From NCBI RefSeq assembly GCF_031581025.1, contig NZ_JAVLCA010000007.1: 64,000 nt of DNA, one strand, 5' to 3'. Shown here in pieces: positions 8,816 to 15,305 of the stretch. The notes under the pieces are model-generated. The model was not told the DNA's origin, ran no database searches, and saw only the letters and a program-made list of their open reading frames with translations. This DNA is from Salibaculum sp031581025 (lineage in GTDB: Bacteria > Pseudomonadota > Alphaproteobacteria > Rhodobacterales > Rhodobacteraceae). A program made the translations under genes and the position numbers. Position 1 is the stretch's first letter; the number at the start of each line of letters is the position of its first letter.

Positions 8816-8940
8816 GTGATCGTGTCAATCGCGGACAAGTTCGCAAGCAGCTACGCCAAGTTGCGCGATTGGATCAACAGGCAGGTCGTCGAGGACGGGG
8901 ATCGTGACGGCCTGACCCCGGCAGAGCGCGAGGAGTTCAG
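8816..8940 (+). pseudogene. Short IS3-type OrfA fragment at the island edge
   Basis: The frame reads SIADKFASSYAKLRDWINRQ and then VVEDGDRDGLTPAEREEF. This resembles the end of the helix-turn-helix and the linker of IS3-type OrfA proteins (pattern I-A-x-K-x-G-x-S-x-x-T-L-R-x-W-V-x-x-A-x-x-D-x-G-x-x-x-G-L-T-x-x-E). It stops abruptly where the DUF2793 remnant on the other strand begins. It therefore marks a recombination joint between the oxoprolinase gene and the decayed prophage. Similarity is from memory and short. Confidence 0.45.
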
Positions 8941-9398
8941 CCTGCGCCGTCGTAGACCAGCAGCGGGACCTCGGCCTCGACCCACGCCCGCCAACCGGGG
9001 CGCGGCGGCAGGCGCAGCCAGGCGCCATCGGTCCAGAGCGCCACGTTCAGGTCCCAGCCCGCCCAGTCGCCGGTCGCGCCGGAGCCGACGATGTAGCGGT
9101 CGCCATCGGCCGGAGAACCGGGCGGCGCTGTCAGATCCCGGTCGAGGACAGAGAGTTGCACGCGCCCGTCGAGCAGCCGCAGCGCCTCGTTGTGGGTGAC
9201 ATGCTTCTGGGCCTGCGCCGCCAGGATGTAGGGCAGCAGGAGATGCGCGACCGAGAACAGCCGCTTGCGAGAGCGTCGAGGGCCGCGGCGCACCAGGCGG
9301 CAGGCCGTAGGCCTCCCGGTCCTGGCGGACCGCCTCGACGCCGCGGGCATCCGCATCGGCGGTGGAGAGGAGCCGCAGCGGGCTGGAGCGCCCGTCAT
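8937..9398 (-). pseudogene. DUF2793 phage protein remnant, truncated at both ends
   Basis: From about residue 49 the frame reads VAHLLLPYILAAQAQKHVTH and NEALRLLDGRVQLSVLDRDL, then SPADGDRYIVGSGATGDWAG and LRLPPRPGWRAW, which is characteristic of DUF2793 proteins found beside tail genes of Rhodobacterales phages and gene transfer agent clusters. The first 48 residues are Arg/Pro-rich and look like another frame, so the true N-terminus is lost. At the C-terminus the stop codon is supplied by the adjoining IS fragment. A second frame over 9255-9400 (HDGRSSPLRLLSTADADARG) may be the tail end of another deleted phage gene that I do not recognise. Confidence 0.7.
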
Positions 9399-9401
9399 GA
9401 T

Positions 9402-9794
9402 TTAGGCTCGCGACACCAGCCGGATCGAGCACATGCGGAACAGCACCAGCGCGCCGGGCCCGCCCTCGGTGGGCCATACCTCGATCATCACGGCACGCGC
9501 GCCTTCCACCAGCCCTATCGGGCCGGTCTGCCCTGCCGGGCCTTCTCCGCCTTCAATCGGTTCCCTGGAGCGATTGATCCCTTCGGGACCGGCTACCAAG
9601 CCCCAATCCCGGCTGTAGGGCGGGATCGGAAACGGCTCGGGTCCGACGACCTCGCGCCAGACGCCCCGGGCCAGCCGGAGGCAGTCGCAGCCGACGCCGC
9701 GGAGGCTCGCTTGGTCATGGTACGGCGTGCCGAGCCAGGACCGCGCGATGGAGATGACGCTGGCGGGATCGGCAGCGGGGCGTGGCGCTGTCAC
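9402..9794 (-). pseudogene. Truncated NlpC/P60-type phage cell-wall peptidase
   Basis: Residues 10-55 (ISIARSWLGTPYHDQASLRG, VGCDCLRLARGVWREVVG) match the start of the NlpC/P60 peptidase that follows the DUF2163 gene in Rhodobacterales gene transfer agent and lambdoid tail clusters. The catalytic Cys of the DC motif is present, but the Gly that usually follows as DCLG is Arg here. The protein stops at ALVLFRMCSIRLVSRA, before the catalytic His, so it cannot be active. It starts with GTG at 9794, whose GTGA overlaps the stop of the upstream fragment, preserving the original coupled arrangement. Confidence 0.75.
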
Positions 9795-9994
9795 AGCACA
9801 CCCCCGTCATGCCCGCCGTCGGGCGAGGCGTAGCGCAGGATCGTGTCCTGCCCCGGAATATGCGGGAAGCCGCGGAAGCTCGTGGTGTTGGCGAACTTCG
9901 CACCGCAGGTCTCGATCCGCTTGTCGCAGCCGGCGCGGATGGTGAAGGCGTCGCTCTCGGCGATGGCGCGCCCGTCTGCCCCCGCGCTCGAACC
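9791..9994 (-). pseudogene. C-terminal fragment of a DUF2163 tail protein
   Basis: The frame reads ESDAFTIRAGCDKRIETCG and then AKFANTTSFRGFPHIPGQD before ending in GGHDGGVL. The GCDKR-C-FxN-FRGFPHIPG block is the signature C-terminus of the DUF2163 (phage BR0599-like) protein of gene transfer agent and phage tail clusters, normally about 290 residues. Only about the last 65 residues remain; upstream the frame changes to unrelated text, so a deletion has joined it to the holin region. It lies directly before the NlpC remnant, as in intact clusters. Confidence 0.7.
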
Positions 9995-10029
9995 GGTGGC
10001 GCGCGGGGGCATCTGCATGGGATTACTCC

Positions 10030-10152
10030 AGAACCGAAAGGCAGGATCAGGGCCGCAATGGCCAGGCCGACGCGAATCCGGTGCGCGAACTGCGTGCGGG
10101 GGTCCTCGCACTCGCTGCGCAGCGCGCGGGCAAGGCGGAGAAGCTCAGTCAT
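10030..10152 (-). pseudogene. 5' fragment of a small phage membrane protein behind the holin
   Basis: An ATG at 10152 overlaps the holin stop by 8 bases and gives MTELLRLARALRSECEDPRT followed by a membrane segment VGLAIAALILPFGS. After about 40 residues the frame turns Arg/Pro-rich and becomes antisense-like to the DUF2163 fragment, so the gene is cut by a deletion joint near 10020-10030. Its position and one membrane helix suggest a lysis accessory protein, but I do not recognise the family. Confidence 0.4.
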
Positions 10153-10384
10153 CCTTGCGCCCCTTGGCGGCGCGCAGCCGGGCGAGGACGACCTCGATGA
10201 AGGCCGGACCGAACACGCCGACGAGGTAAGCGGCGGACCCCGCGGCTCTCCCGGCCGGGATCACCTCGGGCGGCAGCCGCAGCCACGCCGCGATGATGGC
10301 CATCGAGAGGCTACCCATCCCGGCCGCGATCAGCCCGCCGAGCAGGATGTGGCGCAGCGCATCGCGCAGGCGCATCTTTGTCGT
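10145..10384 (-). pseudogene. Phage holin-like segment fused to a portal fragment
   Basis: The C-terminal 79 residues of a 132-residue open frame read MRLRDALRHILLGGLIAAGM, then AIIAAWLRLPPEVIPAGRAA and a further helix YLVGVFGPAFIEVVLARL with a charged tail. This is the pattern of small two- or three-helix putative holins of Rhodobacterales prophages. The part before residue about 53 belongs to a portal protein, so the holin start has been replaced by portal sequence in the same frame. The result is a chimeric open frame that could still be translated from the ATG at 10543. Confidence 0.55.
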
Positions 10385-10616
10385 CAGCGCGTTCGCGGCG
10401 AACGCCTCGCAGGCATTGGCGGCATAGCCGTTGGTGACGAACAGTTCCCGCGCCCGCGCCAGCAGTTTTGGGCCGCCCGAGGCGACCAGCGCGTTGACGT
10501 TTTCCAGCGGCGGGTTCCAGCCGCGCAGCCGGCGCCTCGACATGGCGCCCTCCAGCCGCGCGCGCGCCGGCGGGGCCGCCCCTGTTGGAGCGGCGAAACC
10601 GGTCGAACAGCCCCAT
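10385..10616 (-). pseudogene. Lambda-type portal protein N-terminal fragment with frameshift
   Basis: The start MGLFDRFRRSNRGGPAGARA (from ATG at 10616, directly after the gpW-like gene) and the following SRRRLRGWNPPLENVNALVA with ELFVTNGYAANACEAFAANA are the N-terminus of a lambda-family portal protein (normally about 500 residues). The two parts are in different frames. The shift falls in a GCGCGCGCG run at about 10553-10565, where two extra bases would restore continuity, which suggests slippage. After AANAL the sequence jumps to the holin, so about 450 residues are deleted. Confidence 0.65.
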
Positions 10617-10619
10617 GGA

Positions 10620-10835
10620 TCACAGCCCCTTCGTGGTCGTCACGCGCAGCTGCCGCACGATCCGCCGGCCCTCGGCCGCCGCGATCTCGCGGTCCAGCGC
10701 CTCTATCGCCCGGTCGATCTCCGCCACGCTGCGATACTCCACGGTCTTGCCGTCATAGCTCACCCGCGCCACGCCCGAGGACCGCTGCGCCGAGAGCGCG
10801 TCGCGGCGGGTGCGGAGTGTTGCGGGATCGGACAT
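10620..10835 (-). CDS. Phage gpW-like head-tail joining protein
   Basis: A 71-residue protein, MSDPATLRTRRDALSAQRSS then VEYRSVAEIDRAIEALDREI and a basic tail RRIVRQLRVTTTKGL. It matches the small gpW-type head-tail joining proteins encoded between the terminase large subunit and the portal gene in lambdoid and Rhodobacterales prophages. The ATG at 10835 is preferred over one 12 bases earlier because it matches the usual start. It is the only morphogenesis gene of the remnant that looks complete, and its stop at 10620 is immediately followed by the portal start, as in intact phages. Confidence 0.65.
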   Translation of the reverse strand: MSDPATLRTRRDALSAQRSSGVARVSYDGKTVEYRSVAEIDRAIEALDREIAAAEGRRIVRQLRVTTTKGL

Positions 10836-10857
10836 GGGCACGCCCATCGGTGCGTCG

Positions 10858-10886
10858 TTGACCTATGCGCCATTGGCGCATACATG
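10858..10886 (+). promoter_or_regulatory. Self-regulated promoter of the toxin-antitoxin pair
   Basis: TTGACC (10858-10863) is followed by a perfect palindrome TATGCGCC-ATT-GGCGCATA (10864-10882) and a -10-like CATACA/TACATG. The palindrome fills the spacer, the standard place for autorepression by an antitoxin. The predicted start of transcription falls within a base or two of the toxin ATG at 10892, so the toxin message would be leaderless. Confidence 0.6.
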
Positions 10887-10891
10887 ACAGT

Positions 10892-11233
10892 ATGACCATC
10901 GTGACTGTCGCCGAGACGCCAGAGTTTCAACGCCGCGCCCGCGCCATCATGAGCGACGAGTAACGGATGGCCCTGATCGATTACATCGCCCGCAACCCCA
11001 CAGCCGGGGTCTCGCTTGGCGGTGGCGTCCGCAAGGTCCGGTTCGCACGCGCGGGCGGCGGCAAGAGTGGCGGGTATCGTGTCATTCACTTCTACGCCGG
11101 CGACGATGACATGCCGGTCTTTCTGATCGCCGTCTTTGCCAAGAACGAGAAGGCCAATCTGACCCGGGCAGAGATGGAAGCAGTCAAATCCCTCGGCAAA
11201 CAGCTGGCCGACAGCTACAGGAGCGCAAGATGA
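10892..11233 (+). pseudogene. RelE/ParE-type (HigB-like) toxin with an in-frame stop at codon 24
   Basis: From the ATG at 10892 the frame reads VTVAETPEFQRRARAIMSDE, hits TAA at 10961-10963, and continues in the same frame as RMALIDYIARNPTAGVSLGG, then GGGKSGGYRVIHFYAGDDD and VFAKNEKANLTRAEMEA. This is one complete RelE/ParE-fold toxin of about 113 residues broken only by the stop, probably a Glu codon changed to TAA. A remnant could start at ATG 10967 (88 residues), but it would lack the first strand and helix and has only a weak ribosome-binding site. The gene overlaps the antitoxin by ATGA (11230-11233). Confidence 0.7.
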
Positions 11234-11541
11234 GCGACGCATTCAAGAGCATCGAACAGGGCCTCAAGGAGGCCATCGCCCATGCCCAAGGCGAAGGGGT
11301 GGTCACGGTCCACGAAATCAATATCCCCGACGCGGATGTTCAGGCCATTCGCGCCCGGACCGGACTCTCGCAGGCCGAGTTTGCCCGTAGCATTGGCGTG
11401 AAGAAATCCACGCTTCTGAACTGGGAACATCGCCGGCGTTCGCCGGAGGGGCCAGCCCGTGTCCTGCTTGCCCTGATCGACAAGGATCCACGCATAGTTC
11501 AACGCACACTGGCGGGCTCAGCCTCACCCCATGTATCTTGA
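11230..11541 (+). CDS. Xre/HigA-type antitoxin
   Basis: A 103-residue protein. Residues 35-90 (VQAIRARTGLSQAEFARSIG then KKSTLLNWEHRRRSPEGPA and RVLLALIDKDP) form an Xre-type helix-turn-helix as found in antitoxins encoded after RelE-like toxins. It starts within the toxin stop (ATGA). It should bind the palindrome at 10864-10882 and repress the pair. Its last residues (GSASPHVS) run 18 bases into the 3' end of the terminase gene on the other strand, so the natural C-terminus may have been slightly altered when the module and the phage genes were joined. The frame is otherwise intact. Confidence 0.8.
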   Translation: MSDAFKSIEQGLKEAIAHAQGEGVVTVHEINIPDADVQAIRARTGLSQAEFARSIGVKKSTLLNWEHRRRSPEGPARVLLALIDKDPRIVQRTLAGSASPHVS

Positions 11542-12945
11542 GCGCACCGTTCGCCGCCGCGCTGATGGCCGCGGCAGGGATTTCGCCAGCACCTCACCCG
11601 CCTCGGGCTTGGCGTCGACGACAAGCTGGCGTTCCAGCTCCTGCCAGCGCGCTTCCGACCAGCGGTCGGCCCCTGCAATCCAGGCGGCGGCGCGGGCATA
11701 GACCCGGCAGTCCAGCGCCTCGTTGCGCTCGCGCAGTTTTTGCCACTCGAGTTTGGCGAAGCCGCGCTTGGCCTTGACCGTCACAAGCTGCTCAGCTGTC
11801 AGTTGCTTGAGCCATTCAGCATCCGCCCAGGACGGCAAGTGGACCGTTCCCGGCGGAAACGGTGCACCGGCCGTGACCTCTTCCGCGGTCGGCCGATCCT
11901 GCCGCAGGAAGCGGTAGGTCTCGGCCTTGAAGGTCGAGGTCGCCACAGACCACAGCCGCGCCCCGCGGCGCAGGCGTTTGCCGCCGACAGTCGCGTCCAC
12001 AAAGGTCGGGCCCGTCACCGGGCTTGCCCGGTTGAACCCCTCAAGCCCCTTGACCGGTGCGACCTGCGCAAAGCCCACCTGCCGCGCCCAGCCATAGACC
12101 GCGCTGGTCTCGTAGCCCGTGTCGATCGCGAGCCGCGCGATGGTCAGGTGCTCACCGCTCTCATGTCGCCATGTCCGCCCCAACAGCTCCGTCAGCTGCT
12201 GCCAGCAGGCGGGGTCGCCGGGCCCGCCCTCGATCACGACATGATCGACCAGCCAGCTTTCCAGCCTGCGGCCCCAGGCCCAGACGTCAATCTCGATCCA
12301 GTCCTGCTGCACATCCGCGCCAGCGGTCAGGAACAGCCCCTTGTCCGGCACGGTGCCCGCCTTGCATGCCTCGCGGCGGTCCGCCAGTCGCTGCCAGTCC
12401 GGCGCCTCGCCGGTCTCGACCCAGGTCTCGCCGAGGACCGTGTTGCGGAACGCCTTGATCGCCTCGTCCGAGCCTCGGGCCGCCTCCCAGGCCCGCGCGA
12501 TCCGGTCCCAGCCAAGCCAGCCCACCGGCGAGTAGAGCGCCGAGAGGTGATAGCCGACGGTGCCGGGATCCGCGGCCTCTGCGGTCGCGCGCCATTCGCC
12601 CGCCTCCAGCATCGCCGTCTTGTGGTGCTCCGCGATGGCCGCGTCGCAGCCGTCACAATAGTACTCCGCCGTCTCGGGGCGGCCCTTCTCCCAGCGCAGG
12701 CGCTCGAACTTCAGCCACTGCATCGCACCGCAATGCGGGCACGGCACGAAGAACCGCCGCTGGTCGGAGGCCTCGAACTGCCGCTCGATCCGGCTCAGCC
12801 CCCGGATCGTGGGCGTCGAGACCAGGAACACCTTGCGCCGGTGCGCGAAGGTCAACGAGCGCGCCTCGGCCAGCGTGACCGGGTCGCCCTCCTCGTCGGC
12901 CGAGGCGGGATAGGCGTCGACCTCGTCGAGGAAGATGTAGCGCGC
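11524..12945 (-). pseudogene. Phage terminase large subunit (GpA family), N-terminus missing
   Basis: Beginning with ARYIFLDEVDAYPASADEEG, the frame runs about 473 residues through a zinc-like CPHCG and CDGCD cluster, VGYHLSALYSP, TAGADVQQDWIEIDVWAWG and a C-terminal basic tail. This is the second half of the GpA-type large terminase: FLDEVD is the Walker B of the ATPase, and the nuclease domain follows. The Walker A half, about 150 to 180 residues, is absent. The open frame continues upstream to 13134, but that part is antisense-like to an FtsH-type fragment, so the break is at about 12945-12950. Confidence 0.85.
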
Positions 12946-12949
12946 CGAA

Positions 12950-13450
12950 GCGCTGGTTTTCGAAGAGGTCTCGAGCGGCGCGGGCGGCAGTGCGGAGAGC
13001 GACCTCGCGATGGCCACGCAGCTCCTTACAGACGCCAAGATGCGCCTCGAGCTCGGCGAAACCCTGACCTGGCAATCGCCTGATATCCCCACACGGCTGC
13101 TCGCGCAGCAGTCCCGGACACGGGTCGAGGACACCCTCCGGACAGCCGAGGCCGAGACACGCGAGGCCCTGGCCCGTCACCGCGATGATCTCGAGCGGAT
13201 CGCCAAAGCCCTCATCGACACGCGGAAGCTTCACGCCGAAGACCTGGCAAACCTTCTCGATCAGGTGATCCCGAACAGGACTAGGAGAGCGCAGGCCTTT
13301 TTGATGCCGATGAACTCCCCAAACAAACGTCCGGGACATGACCCACAAAGCCGGACACGCCACCCACCAACCCAGCAACCCGAAGGGCTCCGGACACCGG
13401 TCCGGAGCCCCCCGCGACAGGGCCGCAGGCCCTGCGCGCGCACGATTTGA
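12950..13450 (+). pseudogene. FtsH-like peptidase M41 C-terminal fragment
   Basis: The plus-strand frame entered at 12950 reads ALVFEEVSSGAGGSAESDLA, then MATQLLTDAKMRLELGETLT and, further on, TREALARHRDDLERIAKALI and DTRKLHAEDLANLLDQV. EVSSGAGG-SDLA-AT followed by a helical region is the C-terminal part of the M41 metallopeptidase domain of FtsH-type AAA proteases. The AAA domain and the zinc HExxH are absent. It abuts the broken terminase head to head, so it is a joint product, not a gene with its own start. After about 13275 the frame continues with Pro/Arg-rich text to a stop at 13450 and is probably no longer homologous. Confidence 0.6.
13385..13434. terminator. Two adjacent perfect hairpins
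   Basis: GGGCTCCGGAC (13385-13395) pairs perfectly with GTCCGGAGCCC (13400-13410) around an ACCG loop, and CAGGGCC (13418-13424) pairs with GGCCCTG (13428-13434) around GCA. Neither is followed by a U-tract on either strand. They could end transcription of the phage segment with Rho or protect a 3' end. They are the only clear structures between the FtsH-like fragment and tRNA-Ser. Confidence 0.4.
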
Positions 13451-13698
13451 AAAACCCGGAGACCACACACCCAACCCCCGCCGCGCCCAACGGCGGCGGG
13501 ACGACCAAGATCATCATATACCGAAAAGGCAGAGCCCATGTACAAGTTCGGCCCGGCACGTCCGCTGACTCGATCCCCGCGATACGCTACGTTCCGATCA
13601 CGCGGTACAGCTCAAGCGCCAAAATGTACCGCGTTTCGTACCTTGACGATCCAGCTAGACAGAAAGTCGAACGATATGAGTAGTTTGCACGAAATATG
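13451..13698. other. Spacer between prophage remnant and tRNA-Ser
   Basis: No coding-like frame, promoter or repeat that I can support. The short open frames here have no protein character. Base composition becomes more AT-rich towards the tRNA, as expected for the 3' flank of a tRNA gene used as an integration site. I looked for a second copy of the tRNA 3' end elsewhere in the island and did not find one. Confidence 0.5.
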
Positions 13699-13788
13699 TG
13701 GCGGAGACGAAGGGATTCGAACCCTCGAGACGGTTTCCCGCCTACTCCCTTAGCAGGGGAGCGCCTTCGACCACTCGGCCACGTCTCC
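13699..13788 (-). tRNA. tRNA-Ser (anticodon GCU)
   Basis: On the minus strand the gene runs from GGAGACG (13788-13782) to CGTCTCC, discriminator G and an encoded CCA at 13701-13699, 90 bases in all. The acceptor stem pairs fully over 7 base pairs. The anticodon stem CTCCC/GGGAG holds the loop CTGCTAA with anticodon GCT. The long variable arm typical of serine tRNAs follows (TAGGCGGGAAACCGTCTCG), then the T-arm GGGTTCGAATCCC. Its 3' end points at the decayed prophage, the usual polarity for tyrosine-integrase insertion. Confidence 0.97.
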
Positions 13789-14585
13789 GCCGATGCGTAT
13801 AACCGTCCAAGCGATGGATTTACAAGGCGAAAATTCAGTTGCCCGGCGGCTTGCCCAAAACAACCGGTACAGAAGACGCCGAGAGCGATAGAACAGAGTC
13901 TTAATCGATGCGGTGACTGCCCGCACCCGAAAGCGTCTAATGTCCCGTGACCGTTTTATAGGGCCCAAGACGCGAGAGGCCTCCGCGTCGGAGACCTGCC
14001 TATCGGCGTTTCATCTTGCCAAGGGCCGTTTTCTGGTCTGCTTCCTCGAGGCGGGCGGCCCTTTTGGTTTTGACAAGTCGTTGCCGCAACAGGCATGCTC
14101 TCCGCTAGATGCGGCCAAAGCGCTGTGCGCCGCAGCGCTGAAAGCCTGTGCGCCGTCGGCTCATCGCGGCTGCGTCGATCAATCTTTCGACCCCGTGGTG
14201 CGGTTGTCCCCCCGGGGCAACTGGACGCCGGTCGTGACGCGTGAGGAGAACGGGCGTGCTGACCCGGAGGCGATGGCCCAACAGCCAGCCGCCCGAGCAC
14301 GCCTTTCGCGGCAGTGAAACGTGCTGAGGGGACATCCGCCGAGTTCTCGGGCACACCCGACGATCCGGAGGGCCTGAAACTGCGGGAACATGCGCCTGCG
14401 CAGTCTCGTCCGGATCCGATTTGTCGTCGAAAACACGGCTTGCAAAACCGGCACCATCCGCTCAGCCGCGTCGGCCCAGGCATGCCGGTTTCACCACTGC
14501 CCGGCGCGCGGTTTCACTTGGGGTCAGGATCATGGCATAGGATATTGTCACCGATGCGACAGGGCTTGCCGCGCTGCCGGGCGCA
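13789..14585. other. Unassigned 800-base region 5' of tRNA-Ser
   Basis: No gene that I can support. Open frames of up to about 175 codons exist on both strands, but they are rich in Arg, Ser and Pro, lack recognisable motifs and lack convincing ribosome-binding sites, as expected of chance frames in GC-rich DNA. The part nearest the tRNA (13790-13960) is more AT-rich and should carry the tRNA promoter. The rest may be degraded coding sequence or an unrecognised RNA. Confidence 0.4.
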
Positions 14586-15305
14586 TCAATGCACCAGGTA
14601 CAGGTGGACCCGGCGGTTCTGCTTGCCCTTCTTCTCGATCTTGCCCAGGCGCACCGGGCCGATCTGGGCGGTATGGGCCACGTGGGTGCCGCCGCAGGGT
14701 TGCAGGTCGGCCGTGTTCTGCCCCGCCCCGATCCGCACCAGCCTGATCGTGCCGGCCCCGCGGGGTGGCGCCACCGAAAGGGTCTTGACCAGCCCCGGTT
14801 GCGCGTCGAGCTCGGCTTGGGTGATCCATTCCTCGGTGACGGAAAAATCACAGGCGATCAGGTCGTTGAGTGTCTTGTCGAGTGCCACGCGATCCTCGGG
14901 CGCCTCGGGCATGTCGAAGTCCAGCCGGCCCTTCTCGGCCGTGATCGCACCCCCGGTCACGGGCAGCGGGATCACCACGGACAGAAGGTGCAGCGCCGTA
15001 TGCACCCGCATGTGCCGGTGGCGGCGGTCCCAGTCCAGGGACTGCTCGAGCGCCGCGCCGACGGGCGGCAGCAGGGCCGGTTCGGCGGGGACAAGAACGA
15101 TCTCGTCGCCGGCGCCCCGGAGGGTGGTCGCGATCTCGATTTCGCCGCCATCCCAACGCAGGGCGCCACTGTCGCCGGGCTGGCCGCCCCCGGTCGGGTA
15201 GAAGACCGTGCGGTCGAGCACGATGCCCCCCTCCTCGGTCAGGGCGGTGACGCGGGCCTCGGCGGTACGCAGGTAAGCGTCGGTACGGAACAGGGCTTCG
15301 GTCAT
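14586..15305 (-). CDS. Alanyl-tRNA editing protein (AlaX-M type)
   Basis: A 239-residue free-standing editing domain related to the second half of alanyl-tRNA synthetase. It should hydrolyse Ser-tRNA(Ala) made by mistake. The FYPTGGGQPGDSG block at residues 35-47, the zinc motif HTALH near 102-106 and CGGTH near 208-212 supply the metal ligands and the active-site region. Length fits the AlaX-M class. The start ATG at 15305 shares ATGA with the stop of the MscS gene upstream, so the genes mscS-alaX are coupled and follow cysK in one transcriptional direction. Confidence 0.9.
   Translation of the reverse strand: MTEALFRTDAYLRTAEARVTALTEEGGIVLDRTVFYPTGGGQPGDSGALRWDGGEIEIATTLRGAGDEIVLVPAEPALLPPVGAALEQSLDWDRRHRHMRVHTALHLLSVVIPLPVTGGAITAEKGRLDFDMPEAPEDRVALDKTLNDLIACDFSVTEEWITQAELDAQPGLVKTLSVAPPRGAGTIRLVRIGAGQNTADLQPCGGTHVAHTAQIGPVRLGKIEKKGKQNRRVHLYLVH

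Noticed and set aside
5920..8838. A 972-codon open frame on the minus strand
   Set aside because: It is the antisense shadow of the fused hydantoinase gene; its composition (His, Arg, Gly, Asp rich) and lack of motifs are typical of reverse frames in GC-rich DNA.
10967..11233. An 88-residue frame taken as an intact RelE toxin
   Set aside because: The missing 25 residues are present in the same frame upstream of a TAA codon, so the toxin is interrupted, not short by nature.
13538..13753. A short plus-strand frame ending in GGDEGIRTLETVSRLLP
   Set aside because: This sequence is the translated reverse complement of the serine tRNA gene, a common false protein.
13699..13788. A second attachment-site copy of the tRNA-Ser end
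   Set aside because: I looked through the island and its left edge near 8800 and found no repeat of the tRNA 3' end, so island limits are not proven by direct repeats.
13956..14483. A 175-codon minus-strand frame beside tRNA-Ser
   Set aside because: It is Arg/Ser/Pro rich, has no motif and no ribosome-binding site, and overlaps equally long frames on the other strand.
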